DNA of 64,000 nt from Mactromeris polynyma. Lineage: Eukaryota > Mollusca > Bivalvia > Venerida > Mactridae. Shown here piece by piece: positions 48,457-60,870 of this stretch. The stretch is taken from NCBI GenBank assembly GCA_032209605.1, contig JASFXZ010000001.1:8557703-8621702 (forward strand). The letters run 5' to 3'. A model generated the notes under the pieces. The model made no database searches. It was not told where the DNA came from and worked only from the letters and a program-made list of their open reading frames with translations. Within the stretch, counting starts at the first letter, position 1, and each line of letters starts with the position of its first letter. Made by a program: the position numbers and the translations under genes.

Positions 48457-49230
48457 CTAGTCTTCTTCATGGGTAGCATCTCGAGTTGGTCGTTTCGGAA
48501 ATTGCCGTTGGGTAAACGAATGGTAGACGTCCTGTCGCTGGTTGTTGTTGTAATAACCGCGACCCCTGCCACGATATGACGGTGCACTGCCGCGTGCTGG
48601 TCCTGGTGGTCGGCTAACAGCTGCGATAGAAGCAGCCGATCGAAGAGTTTCTAAAGATGCAGGGTTCAAGCCGGATGTGTTCTTCTGAAGCGCCCGAAAT
48701 AACTTCGATGTGTTAGAGTCAAATTGGCTACTCACAATAAGGGACGAGTATTCGTCCTGCAGAAAACGTCCTTGCGCACGTGCGATGATAAACAGTTGAT
48801 CCAACGTTTCATGCGAAATGTTGCTTTTAGATCCAGGCTCTATTGTGGATAACAACTTTATCAGAGTCTCGTTGTATCGACTACACTTGGCCACTATATT
48901 AAACACTGGCTGGTCCTTCCGCTGGATACCTTGACGGGATTCGTTTAATTTTAGTTCGGCAGGCAGTTTGATGCGTGTCAAAGATTCCTTTAATGCCTGG
49001 AAATCCCCCTGAATATCTTCAATACTGCCAGTGGCGCCGGATGGCACGGAACTGGAGACCACGTGGTCCTCGTGGCGTTCTAATGGCTCCGAGAAAACTG
49101 GAGCAGTATGCACAAAATGTCCGTGCTGAACAGAACTAGAGGATCTAGCATCAATGTCCGCTATCCTAGTCTCCAAATTAGAAAACTTATCCTCGACGAA
49201 TAGCAATAAATTGTCTAATTTATCTTCCAT
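48457..49230 (-). CDS. DIRS-like element gag-type protein
   Basis: A 257-residue protein read from the ATG at 49230, 39 bp downstream of the A1 repeat in element orientation. The first residues (MEDKLDNLLLFVEDKFSNLE) look like a coiled coil suited to self-association. The C-terminus is Gly/Arg-rich (GRGRGYYNNNQ), as in nucleic-acid-binding tails of retroelement capsid proteins; no CCHC zinc knuckle is seen. Its position as the first frame upstream of RT, on the same strand and inside the split repeats, supports a gag role, but the sequence family was not otherwise recognised. The RT frame starts 95 bp further on in a different reading frame. Confidence 0.7.
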   Translation of the reverse strand: MEDKLDNLLLFVEDKFSNLETRIADIDARSSSSVQHGHFVHTAPVFSEPLERHEDHVVSSSVPSGATGSIEDIQGDFQALKESLTRIKLPAELKLNESRQGIQRKDQPVFNIVAKCSRYNETLIKLLSTIEPGSKSNISHETLDQLFIIARAQGRFLQDEYSSLIVSSQFDSNTSKLFRALQKNTSGLNPASLETLRSAASIAAVSRPPGPARGSAPSYRGRGRGYYNNNQRQDVYHSFTQRQFPKRPTRDATHEED

Positions 49231-49268
49231 TTTAAATCACTACACAAAAATATGTCCTCACTCGTGAG

Positions 49269-49351
49269 TGAACAAGACGAGAACAATTTATAGATACGTC
49301 AGAGCTACTGACGTATCAATATGACGTAGTTCAGTTGTCACGTGACTGCTA
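49269..49351 (-). repeat. Split direct repeat A1 (5' end of DIRS-like element)
   Basis: An 83-bp sequence repeated at 44913-44995. It contains a hairpin (GATACGTCAG, loop agcta, CTGACGTATC) and the palindrome GTCACGTGAC near the outer end. Confidence 0.88.
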
Positions 49352-51534
49352 ACAACGCATAAGTAAAATAATTTCAATGGCAACGCTTTAACTAAACTAT
49401 CGATTGCGACTGATAGTCCCGCAACGCTTTCCCCATAATTGGATGTATATGGGACAATCTATGTTTTTGTCAATCATTAGATAATTCGTATTTATTGATA
49501 TTCTATACTGTTAAAATTCTATTATACTATTCTTACAGAGAACTTGTATGCAATTACTGTTTTGTTTCAGCTAGTGCTCAAAGTTAAAGCAAATATGGGA
49601 TTCAATTCACCGCAAACAATTCACACACTGTAGTCTGTTAAATGATAAAAGAAAAAAACTGGTTTAGAATTGATTGGTATTGAATTGTGGCGTGAATCAA
49701 TACTTAATCATAGTTACACTGCTGCAAACTCCTCGTTTTGTGCAAACAGAAGCAGATTTTACACCAGGAATCCCCAGTACAATTGTGTATACAGCATGTA
49801 ACAAATAACTGTTCAAATCTACTGATGTTTCCATTTTAATTCAGATGTCCCGTAGGGCGTATTCCATGGAGAATTTGTCATGTTTTAGTTTGTTTAAGCT
49901 TTTGTAAAAGGCGATCTAGTTCATAAATTGACTGGTTCAAGACCAATTGTTTCACGTACCATCTTTTCATTAACGTAGAGAGCAACACGAGTCCGGGTAG
50001 AGTATGCCGTGAATACGCATGCATGGTTCAAAGATGCTTTTATCACAATTATATTAAAGTTTGCATTGTAAATACACTGTTTTTGTATAGCATAGCAGAT
50101 CACGTGTGTTTCATGGACGTTGTTTATTGGATATAGATGATTGAAATGGAGGCCGCTGATTGGTCTGATTAGTGTGGAGGTGGTATAAGTTTATACGTTT
50201 TGTCCCGTGTGTATATGAAATAACGGTACCTGTCCTAGGCGTGTAATTGACCTTATCACACATGTTGAAACTTTGAACATTTGATCTACCAATATATGTA
50301 TTGATCTAGCGATATATTTACAATTTTCTGAAAAAGGTTCTTATAACATTAACTACATTCCGAATACTTGAAGAAGCGTTCTCACCATTTCTTTGGTTTG
50401 TATATTTTGCTGAAAGTGTCGTGGTTATAATTGGTGAAAGAGACTTATTGATTTTGCCCAGTCTCTCTGTCTGTCCCTCTTTCTGTCACAAAGTTATTTC
50501 GGACTAATCAGCTTAAGCGGCATGATGGATTTCTACCAAATTTAGTGGATAGTCTTTGCATAGTATGTATGGTGTTCCAGCACATCGATTTCTGGCCGAG
50601 TTACAGCCCTTTTTTACGTTTGGACTGAAAAACAGTTTGTCTGTACTACAATACTTCCAAATTGCTGCCGATCAAGATTTCAACCACCCATTGAATGCGA
50701 CAGTACAAAGAAACATTTGCATTTACTGAATTATTACGTCTTGCTTTTAGTAAAACAAGCATCAGACATATAAATAATTCTAACGAATAAAGAAATTTAA
50801 TATTACAACGTACACAGTACACAGCCATCCTTAGTGTGCTTGTGTATTTCTGACACCTGGTGAATTATCCCGGTGTGGCCTTTGCACACCAAAACATTCT
50901 CAGAAGCTCAACGTACTGATGTGTACTTATTAGTACATATTTTCAATTCACACTATAATACTCTTTTAGATCATGTAATGCGATTTCTTTTTAAATCCTT
51001 GTGATTCCGGCTTCAAGTTCATTCTACAATACAAGATAAAACTGTCTGATACATGAATAGAACTGATAATTATGAGATTAATAATACTACGTTTTAGCAG
51101 ACTACAAAGTCTGTTAGAACATAATAAACACCCTGTCCCCATTGACCTTTCGGTGTCGTTTCCCTTTGTCCATGTCAGTAGTCTGCCCGGTTTGAAAAAC
51201 TGGTGAAGCAATCGACGACCTTTCTTGAAATAGACACTTCGTAGGTTCAAACCCCGAACGATGCGTAAGTTTTGGGCGACAAAGACAATGCAACCAGCAA
51301 AGTCATTTGTCCTCCACATCTACCCCATGTAGTGAACTCGTTATTGGCTTGTAGAGAAACAGACTAGTGCTGCTTGGTACCACAGGAATATTGGTTGAGT
51401 AAACTAACAGGCATGTCTAACTGAACCATCTTCCAATGTAAACCCCTTATTATCTATGCTCACCGCGGTGGTATGTAGACGTTATATTACGGACTTGTAT
51501 CCCTATCTAATGTTAAACAAAACAATTCACGTAT
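49352..51534. other. Intronic; a possible SINE head
   Basis: 51190-51256 ends with a B-box-like GTAGGTTCAAACCCC preceded by an A-box-like TGGTGAAGCAAT. Nothing else recognised. Confidence 0.4.
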
Positions 51535-51911
51535 CTAGTAACATTTTTGTCTACTTAAATACTGTTTTACTAAATATGGAATTTTCAGCATTTTCTGCAA
51601 CAAAATTTCAATGGGAATCAGTCTCATACACATATAAGAACGGTCTCAATCTAGGACACTGTCTGCTTGAAACAAATAAGGTGGAATATTGTTTCAATCC
51701 ATGACATCAGATTTGACACAAATTATAGTCCGTTACCTACATCCATTTAAGCCCATTGTTCACTTAAGACTGTATACTAAACAACGGTATGTAATGGAAA
51801 TACGTCATATTGTATAGTGTTGTATACTTTTCTGACTACATGTCTCTAGCATTTGTTTAGAGTCTGACAGGCTGTAGTCTAAATTGACTTTATCAGTCTG
51901 TACTGAGTATG
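51535..51911 (+). repeat. 377-bp dispersed repeat, copy 2 (partner 43494-43870)
   Basis: Starts CTAGTAACATTTTTG and ends TCTGTACTGAGTATG, as in copy 1; the flanks differ completely. Confidence 0.92.
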
Positions 51912-52800
51912 GGAAACTTTGAAATCTCATCTGTTCAAGATAGTCTAGTTCATATTTTCGGGACTGAAATGATCTTTATACCGTTGTTTGGCTGTATTCG
52001 GTTCATCACGAGAAAGAAATAATAGTTTATAACCAACACATGTCGGCTCCATGCATGTATTTACCATAAATACGCAATAAACGTTATCAACGAAAACATG
52101 CATGTTACTGCAAACAGCTGAATGGCCCATATGTCCGTTCCATATGTACTCATTTTTAAGCAAATGAGCATGCCTTTAAACATTGCATTTCCTTTCAGTT
52201 ATAAAACTACTTGATTAAGGTACTTGTTCATATTTAAAAGAGTGTGAACAAATATGCATTAAGACACTAAGCACAAAGACAAACCAGATTCACAGTACGA
52301 TTGTGGCAACCATAAAACGTGCAGCCGTAGAATTTTTTGTCTAAAAGTGATTCATGCAGCGATTCTGGTTAAGGCTATAAACTAGTCAGCAGATGAAGAA
52401 CATTCGGAATGATTTGTCATTATCAATGCTGTTAGTACGCTTGCAATTTGTGAAATAATGTAACAACTTGAATGTCTGCGTCTGAGTGGCCTCTTCCATC
52501 TCGCCATTTACATCTTCAAGTTGTCTACAATCATTCATAATTGTCCAAGGTTATTGACTAGTACCGTCTGTGCCTGTATGTTTCTTAGCTTAGTAGGCTG
52601 AAATAAGTCGATATAATTATGTGTATGTACATTGACTTTATGGTTAAGATACGTTTGTCCGTTTTATAGATCATTTACCGTTAATTGGATGGGAAACTTA
52701 CGGCACATAAAATAATCTGATATGCGGATTTTCGCGAAGTGTTTGGTCAAATGAAGTGTTTCTAAGCTTTACTCCATGGACACCGTATTAAAGTACAGAA
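51912..52800. other. Intronic, nothing recognised
   Basis: No feature supported. Confidence 0.5.
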
Positions 52801-52880
52801 CTGTTAAGTTAAGTTAAGTTCAGTTCAGTTCAGGTCTGTTCTGTTCTGTTCCGGTCCGGTCCGGTGGTCTGGTCTGGTCT
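52801..52880. repeat. Stepwise-changing pentanucleotide repeat
   Basis: Successive runs of about three copies each: AAGTT, CAGTT, CTGTT, CCGGT, then GGTCT. Neighbouring units differ by one or two bases from run to run. Confidence 0.9.
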
Positions 52881-53904
52881 TAACATGTACTTATCGACCT
52901 AACTTCGTCGATTTTCGGGGCAAATAATCAGGAAATATGGGAATAATATAATCCGGCTTATTATCCATTATCGGGTTTAGGTGTTGATTTTTGCCACCGA
53001 AGTGACATAAGTACACATTTGGTGCTGTTTTAAAAAAAATATTTATGATGATAAATTGTACATACAGCACTGAATTATACGTACAATGCACTAGTATTAC
53101 CTTCCAATAAAGAGGCACTGGTCCGAGAGAAAAAAGGCATATCACTTGTACGAGAATTGAAATCTGCTATGTTATAAATTTGCTTTCAATAAATACTCCT
53201 TCGAAGACTAAATTAATATTTCGCCAATTCTTGTTAGATAAGTCACTAAATGAACACTAGAATGGTCATTATAGTCATTGTCTAACGCTGATAGAATCCA
53301 TTGCAAAATAAGAATTACCAAAATGATTTCAGTGGTATGTCTGAGGAGAAACGATAATTTAAGGTACCTTAATTGCACTTATATTGGTCGTGCGTTTGTT
53401 CATTAAATGATTTCATACCTTTTAAAGAATGTCTCATGTCTAGTCACTGTCTGAGATTACTGATGCAAAATAACGCCTCTGCAAAGAGGTTACATAAGTA
53501 TTATAAGTCCTAAGACCTTGCCAGTTTAAGATATGTATTCATTTAAAATCAGGCGCTATGCACTCATGATTCAGGATTGAATTTAGACGAGTGACAATTG
53601 CAATTTTACGAAAAATAGTCGTCAAAGTCAATGTATGACCTTATAAAGTAAATGTCTAGAAGTCAAAAACAAATATCTTTCCACTTTACTGTAGAAGCAG
53701 AACTATTAAGTGTAAGCTGTCAGGTATTTTAAAACAGGCTTTGACCGGCTAGTCATAAAATATAAAAACAAATTTCATATGAACATATCGTCTAGCGTAT
53801 GCAATACACCAAGGGTTAATTATCTTAATGTTTAATTTAATCATTGGTCATATGTAAGAAAGCCTTGTGGTAACCGCATAGCCCTCTAAAACGAAATAAT
53901 TCTC
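52881..53904. other. Intronic, nothing recognised
   Basis: No feature supported. Confidence 0.5.
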
Positions 53905-53961
53905 TTTGATTTTTTATTGATTTTTTATTGATTTTTTATTGATTTTTTATTGATTTTTTAC
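53905..53961. repeat. 11-bp array (GATTTTTTATT)n
   Basis: Five near-perfect copies. Confidence 0.9.
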
Positions 53962-54615
53962 TTAACTGTCATTAACACTACCATGAATTGTGACGCATGT
54001 AAAAGTATGATCAGAATCATGACGCTGTTCAAAATAGTGTTGGTTGAAAATTCGAAGCTTGTTTTGGTATCATGATTTAAAGCAATTCTTGTCATGAAAA
54101 TATTCGATGTGATTGTTAGCATCTCTATTTTATGTGATTCTTTTTACAGTAAATCTATAACTTACCCGCTCGTCTAGGAACCAACACAATCTGATCTCTG
54201 GAAAATCTCTCTTGGGACTCTGTTCTCACAAAAATGAAGGCGTACTAAATTATTACTTGGCTGTTACGTAAATGTTTCATTCTCTGTGAAATAATGAAAG
54301 TTTAATCACTTGCTTGCCTATAATTATCATAATTTATCCCACAGACTGGTACGTATTGTTAATTACCCGTGTGCAAAACTAGCATTAGGACTGCATTACG
54401 GAATGGAATGATGCAAAATTGTTATCATTTTCAGCCAATCAACTACGGTTGTTGATGGTTAATGTCAGGATATGTAGATTACAGTACATTGCCTGTAGTT
54501 AATATACTCTGTCTTAATAACCACCAGGCTCTCAAATTAGTGCTAGACCTGTCATAACTAATCCAGTATTTAGTTACGAAATCGCATTTTCGTATTTACA
54601 ATGTTCATATTGTTC
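53962..54615. other. Intronic, nothing recognised
   Basis: No feature supported. Confidence 0.5.
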
Positions 54616-55655
54616 CTTTATGTATGTATGTGTGAATGTGTGTATGTATGGATGTATGTACGTATGGATGTATGTGTGTATGTATGGATGTATATTTGGA
54701 TGTATGTATGGATGTATGGATGTGTGTATGTATATTTGGATGTATGTATGGATGTATGTGTGAATGTGTGTATGTATGGATGTATGTACGTATGGATGTA
54801 TGTGTGTATGTATGGATGTATATTTGGATGTATGTATGGATGTATGGATGTGTGTATGTATATTTGGATGTATGTATGGATGTATGTGTGAATGTGTGTA
54901 TGTATGGATGTATGTACGTATGGATGTATGGGTGTATGTATGGATGTATATTTGGATGTATGTATGTATGTATGGATGTATGTATGTGTGTATGTATGTG
55001 TGTATGTATGTGTGTATGTATGTGTGTATGTATGTATGGGTGTATGTATGGATGTATATTTGGATGTATGTATGTATGGATGTATGTATGGATGTATGTA
55101 TGGATGTATGGATGTATGGATGTGTGTATGTATGTGTGTATGTATGTGTGTATGTGTGTATGTATGTATGGGTGTATGTATGGATGTATATTTGGATGTA
55201 TGTGTGTATGTATGGATGTATGTATGGATGTATGTATGGATGTATGGATGTATGGATGTGTGTATGTATGTGTGTATGTATGGGTGTATGTATGGATGTA
55301 TGGATGGATGTATGGATGGATGTATGGATGTGTGTATGTACGTATGGATGTATGGGTGTATGTATGGGTGTATGTATGGATGTATGTATGTTTGGATGTA
55401 TGGATGGATGTATGTTTGGATGTATGGATGGATGGATGTATGGATGTATGTGTGTATGTATGTGTGTGTGTATGTATGGATGTATGTTTGGATGGATGGA
55501 TGGATGTATGGATGGATGTATGGATGTATGGATTGATGTGTGTATGTATGTGTGTATGTATGTGTTGATGTAGAGATGGATATATGGATGGATGTATGGA
55601 TGGATGTATGGATGTGTGTATGTATGTGCGTATGTATGTGTGGATGTATGGATGT
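54616..55655. repeat. Tetranucleotide-based array (GTAT/GGAT/GTGT) with higher-order blocks
   Basis: About 1 kb of TGTATGGATGTATG-type sequence. At the left end a 128-bp block starting GTGAATGTGTG repeats at 54632, 54760 and 54888. Frames are open on both strands (HIHTYIHP and CMYVWMD peptides) and are not genes. Confidence 0.95.
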
Positions 55656-56488
55656 TCCTTTTCCCCAAGGAAGTTCAAACATACTGTTCACTGATTATGT
55701 TACCAATGACAGATTATATGAAGTTCATGCGTTCCATGTTCTGTTTCCGTGTCAAACTTTCCCGATGTTAAAATCATAGAAAGCTTTTCGTCAAATTTCT
55801 CTGTGACGATTTCAAGCTGATGCTTTTGGTTTTTGTAACTTCAACACATCTTTTCGGTGTCGTATGATTTATGGCTTGAAATTCGCTTGTCGTTGTTCAG
55901 TGGCTTTAGTGCGCATGCGCCGATAAACATGAAATAACGTCCATATCTCCCAAGATAGAGTTTGTCAAATTTGGCCGCATTGATTTATTTGTCATTTACA
56001 TTTATAGTCTGTTCGGTGGTATTCTTGATGACATATTCCATTTAGAAATAAATAATATAACATATAGTCTTCTGTCACATGTCTAATGGAAATGATTGCA
56101 CGGATCGCGATACGGGTCTAAAACGGGCTTTTTCATCAACCATTGGAAAATGAGATTTCCATTCCCTTGCATAAAACTGTGGTTATTACTGTAAGTGGTC
56201 TTCATAAAGAGATGTGTGGTTAACTTACTGTCGTGTCCCTGTATATCTAATGACGTTATTGTCATATCGTCTATTTTGGTTAATGTAATTTCTGACGATA
56301 TTCGGATGCATATTTTTATAATGAATGCAGACGAGTAGGTGTTGGGTCACCGCATGTCGGTACACCGTTGTCCAGACTCGCAACTACAAATAATTGTTGA
56401 AGGAAATATAAATCAAACACTGGTCATTCTCACAAAACGTACATATTTCCACGTTAATAGTCAGAACTAATGAAAGAATAAATGAATG
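55656..56488. other. Intronic, nothing recognised
   Basis: No feature supported. Confidence 0.5.
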
Positions 56489-56666
56489 CAGTCGGACCTG
56501 GTTTATTCGACAACCTTCTATACGAATACCCGGTATCATCCGAAATAAATAGCAGGTCCCGATGTATCTTCTTATGCGAGTCGAATATAAATGGGATATT
56601 CGAAACCTTTTATTATTCGAAATAAAATTTCGGACCCGATGAATTCGAATGAACTATGTTCGACTG
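56489..56666. mobile_element. MITE with CAGTCGGAC/TTCGACTG ends
   Basis: A 178-bp element. The right end is followed by TA and the left preceded by TG (degenerate). Internal TTCGAA-rich inverted segments. A truncated relative is at 31766-31920. Confidence 0.75.
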
Positions 56667-56812
56667 TATGTTAATTGAGTACATGGGTATGGTTTGTTAA
56701 GCATGTATTTTTGAATCAATTTGCTGCTGTATTTACAGTCTCTTTCAACCAAAGGTATAGGTGTTAAAGCTGGTGTCAACACACATGTTGCATCGTCTGT
56801 TTTATGGCGCAG

Positions 56813-57074
56813 CCGTACTAACATGGCTTTGCTTTTTGCATATCAGTGTTGTGTAAACCAACCAAATCTTACGTTAACCACTAACTCAAATTCTCATCAA
56901 CCGAACAACGTTTGTAACCTTGACGCGGATTGGTTAACCTTTCGATAACGGATACGTAAATTCACCGAAATCCAATTTGGATCTGGAGTGACCAGCAATC
57001 GTAACACCTCGTCAGTTTTTATGTTGTACAACAAATCTTAACCTTCAAATTGTACCGACCATCTTTGTTCAAGA
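56813..57074 (+). repeat. Dispersed repeat, copy 2 (partner 14203-14499)
   Basis: Same order of conserved words as copy 1, with a deletion of about 30 bp in the middle relative to it. Confidence 0.75.
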
Positions 57075-57890
57075 TAGTTAGTGTTGTTTATAAGTTCTGT
57101 AAGTACAAATCTCCTGACATACGTCGAAACATATTGTTTTACCTATTATTTTATCTGTTCCCAAGCGTCTGATGATATACTTCAGGAGCATAGATCACGT
57201 GTTATTATTTTGTTATTATAAGATGAATGTTCCACAAGCTACATTACACAGCTGTTTTACTGTATGTTTGGTACTGGGAATTATTTGAAAGTTGCAATTA
57301 AAATCTATTTGCTTTTTTCGTATATCTAAGTGCTGTGCCCATCTTGTACTTTTTCGACCGTTCTCTGATTACATCGACACTGTCCAATATATCTTTATGA
57401 AAGTATTTGTACAATCAGGAAATTGCTATAATAGCGTTTAAGGGTGTCGTCTGCTTATTAATTATTGTCATCGTCAATTTGCTTTCATAATATGATTCGT
57501 ATCGTCATATCGAGGCGATGACTGCCTGATAATCACACCTAACAATATGAGACAATTCCCGCCAGGATTAACGTGACTCATCGGTTACATAACAAACGCC
57601 TGAAATGCCACTGATTAGCAATCAATACCGTCTGACAACTGTGTCTGCAAAATGTACCGGTTTCTACGTTTCTGTGGGAAACAAATATGTATTTATGTGC
57701 GTTTGCTTGCGAAGGTTGTTTAAGTCAACATATTGTTTTTTTTTCACAGGTCACCATTTGTATCTTCATCATCAACTCCAACACGCCATCACCATCATTA
57801 TCTTCTTCGTCTTTACACGCATTGCATCAGCAGCCTTACCATTACGTTATAAATGAAAACATCATTAAAAATGGCATTATCAATAACAAG
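57075..57890. other. Intronic, nothing recognised
   Basis: Short frames only. Confidence 0.5.
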
Positions 57891-58295
57891 CATTCAACAC
57901 CATCATCATCATCACCACTACCATCACCACCACCACCACCACCATCACAACACCATCATCATCATCACCACCATCATCATCATCACCAATACCATCACCA
58001 CCACCATCACCATCACAACACCACCATCATCATCATCATCATCACCATCATCATCACCACTACCATCACCATCACAACACCATCATCATCATCATCATCA
58101 CCACCACCATCACCATCACAACACCACCACCATCATCATCATCATCACCACCACCATCATCACCACCACCACCACACTCACAACACCATCATCATCATCA
58201 TCATCACCGCAACCATCCCCATCATCATCATCACCACAACCATCACCACCACCACCCCATCACAACACCACCACCATCATCATCATCACTACCAT

Positions 58296-58327
<32 letters not shown>

Positions 58328-58336
58328 TCATCATTA
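57891..58336. repeat. CAT/CAC trinucleotide array
   Basis: About 445 bp of (CAT/CAC)n with CACAACACC interruptions at semi-regular intervals. His/Ser/Ile-rich frames result and have no gene context. Confidence 0.93.
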
Positions 58337-59395
58337 TCAGTGAGTTAATGATATTAGGGAATGATAAAAGCGATAAAGAGAAGCACAGAGAGGGTCAACG
58401 TCACAAAACAGCGCCATCCAGCCTAGCATAGTTTCGTACATTATAAACGAATGTTTCCTTGGTTACATGAATGAAATCATTCGAATTTTTTGTAACAAAT
58501 CACCAGAGTTGTTTTCCACGTTCTTGTTTTTGTTTCTTTGCAAGTTATAACATGTTAACGTTCCTAAATCAATAATAACCTTGATTCGTTGTAATTGAGA
58601 AGATAATAATATAAGTCAAGCCTTTTACTGCTTAACAGTATTCTGTGACCTTAACTGTTGTCACTAAGAAGGGTGTTGATATTATTTATCAGTTTTTCTT
58701 ATGTCATAAAGTTTGTCCTTTACGGAAAGACTGCAAATAGACTTCTTATCTCATCGGAAAAGTATTTTATGACATAAATAGGGATAATAGGTCGTACTTC
58801 TGGGTGGTTTACAGTACATATTAAAAATGACACATATTAACGTATCTTGTCATTGAAAGAAAGAAAAGATACAATGACTATCACTAGCTCTGATCTGTGA
58901 ATGTGCCCTTCCCTGCTCAGCGTATTTTCAGCCTTAATGTAAGCGTAAGTTCAACTACGTGTTGCCGTGTAAGGTTGAAGTCAACAGTACTTTAGTGATC
59001 GAAGTACTGTTCCTGTGTGACCAACTAGTATTAATCTGCTCTGAATTAGCCGAATTTAGTTTTGTGTTTGTTGATGTGCTTTCATTTAGAGCTGAAATAA
59101 ATTATCATTGGTATGATTGTTAAATATCACATATATATATCTGTATAAGGAAAAACATGTTCACAGATAACATAACATTGTAATATACTGGTCAAAAGAG
59201 CTAACCCACCATCTCTTTGAGAATCGTCACTATATTTTGACAAAAACGATCTGAAACGGTACCATGATATTGACATGATATCATCATCAAATTGTTTCGA
59301 TAGTTCAATTTATTTGAATCATCAATGTTATAACTTCATGGAGTCAGAATCAGCAGAAATTGTACCCAGTAGCGTTTCATTAACTGTTTGACATA
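58337..59395. other. Intronic, nothing recognised
   Basis: No feature supported. Confidence 0.5.
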
Positions 59396-60245
59396 GTACT
59401 GACGGGTTAGCACTTCATACCAGTATATATTTGTATCGTATAATAGTACTGGCGGGTTAGCACTTCATACCAGTATATATTTGTACCGTATAATAGTACT
59501 GGTGGGTTAGCACTTCATACCAGTATATATTTGTATCGTATAATAGTACTGGTGGGTTAGCACTTCATACCAGTATATATTTGTATCGTATAATAGTACT
59601 GGCGGGTTAGCACTTCATACCAGTATATATTTGTATCGTATAATAGTACTGGTGGGTTAGCACTTCATACCAGTATATATTTGTATCGTATAATAGTACT
59701 GGCGGGTTAGCACTTCATACCAGTATATATTTGTATCGTATAATAGTACTGGTGGGTTAGCACTTCATACCAGTATATATTTGTATCGTATAATAGTACT
59801 GGCGGGTTAGCACTTCATACCAGTATATATTTGTATCGTATAATAGTACTGGTGGGTTAGCACTTCATACCAGTATATATTTGTATCGTATAATAGTACT
59901 GGTGGGTTAGCACTTCATACCAGTATATATTTGTATCGTATAATAGTACTGGCGGGTTAGCACTTCATACCAGTATATATTTGTATCGTATAATAGTACT
60001 GGTGGGTTAGCACTTCATACCAGTATATATTTGTATCGTATAATAGTACTGGCGGGTTAGCACTTCATACCAGTATATATTTGTATCGTATAATAGTACT
60101 GGTGGGTTAGCACTTCATACCAGTATATATTTGTATCGTATAATAGTACTGGTGGGTTAGCACTTCATACCAGTATATATTTGTGTCGTATAATAGTACT
60201 GGCGGGTTAGCACTTCATACCAGTATATATTTGTATCGTGTAATA
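59396..60245. repeat. 50-bp satellite, 17 near-identical units
   Basis: Each unit starts GTACTGGYGGGTTAGCACTT and the period is exactly 50 bp. Units differ almost only at one C/T site, in the order (after unit 1, GACGG) C T T C T C T C T T C T C T T C. Units 7-11 and 12-16 share the pattern CTCTT, a 250-bp higher-order repeat. Confidence 0.97.
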
Positions 60246-60255
60246 GTATTGAAAC

Positions 60256-60679
60256 TAGTGATGGATAATCGGACAAATTCCATAATCCATTATTGGATTG
60301 GTTTGAAAACTGATAATCGATAATCGAATCGGAAATAATCGATTTTTTTTAGTAAAAGTGTTATGCTGACAGTTAAGTTCATTTGTACAAGTTCATTTAT
60401 CTCCTTGTAACTACATTTAACATATATATGTATACTTGTATTTGACTGAAGAAATTGAAAACAATTATATTGTATTTACTATGTACAGATTAGTTCTAGT
60501 GTGGATGTTAATAAATATTTGATCTATAGCTTTGAGAAATAGAAGGACACAATTTACAGATATCAAAAAAGTCATAATTTCCGATTATAATCGTTTATTG
60601 TAGTTCATAATCGATTGTATTCGATGTCGGATGTCTAGCGACGATTTTTCGATTATTTTCGATAATCACGCCATCACTA
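60256..60679. mobile_element. Non-autonomous hAT MITE with 8-bp target duplication
   Basis: A 424-bp element with ends TAGTGATGG/CCATCACTA, flanked by perfect ATTGAAAC copies (60248-60255, 60680-60687). The interior is rich in TCGATTAT/ATAATCGA words. It sits 10 bp beyond the 50-bp array. Confidence 0.9.
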
Positions 60680-60768
60680 ATTGAAACTGTACTTGTGAAG
60701 TGTGTTTATTCCTTATAGTGTCAACCCCATCTTAAAGGGCGAGATATTTCAGACTTTTGAGACATCAA

Positions 60769-60870
60769 CCTTCTGAGCACATTTACTTCCCGGTTCCTAT
60801 CATTTAATGGCAGTCACTAGACAGGTAGGCACACGCGGCTGACCAATCGGCAATATCAGAACAGACCCCT
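60769..60870 (+). repeat. Dispersed repeat, copy 2 (partner 7411-7545)
   Basis: Shares TTCCTATCATTTAATG and neighbouring bases; diverged. Confidence 0.6.

Larger units (their letters stand above)
44749..49351 (-). mobile_element. DIRS-order (Ngaro/PAT-like) tyrosine-recombinase retrotransposon
   Basis: A 4.6-kb element on the minus strand with three long overlapping frames: gag-like (49230-48457), RT/RNase H (48361-46484) and tyrosine recombinase (47303-45507). Instead of LTRs it has split direct repeats. An 83-bp A repeat lies at 49269-49351 and again at 44913-44995; a 92-bp B repeat lies at 44994-45085 and again at 44749-44840. Read 5' to 3' on the minus strand this is A1-ORFs-B1-A2-B2, the arrangement known for Ngaro and PAT elements, which integrate as circles through a recombinase and leave no target duplication. 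None is visible here (left flank catatca, right flank acaacgc). The frames have no internal stops and the repeat copies look identical, so the insertion is probably recent. It lies in the SYD-1-like intron, antisense to it. Confidence 0.9.

Noticed and set aside
54574..55779. Very long frames (up to 364 codons) on both strands
   Set aside because: Translation of a GTAT/GGAT array; no splice or domain context and open in every frame.
57605..58431. His-rich frames of 192-218 codons
   Set aside because: CAT/CAC trinucleotide repeat; the only non-repeat parts are short and unlike any family I know.
59396..60245. CRISPR-like regular repeats
   Set aside because: Units are directly contiguous with no variable spacers, and the sequence is eukaryotic; it is a satellite.
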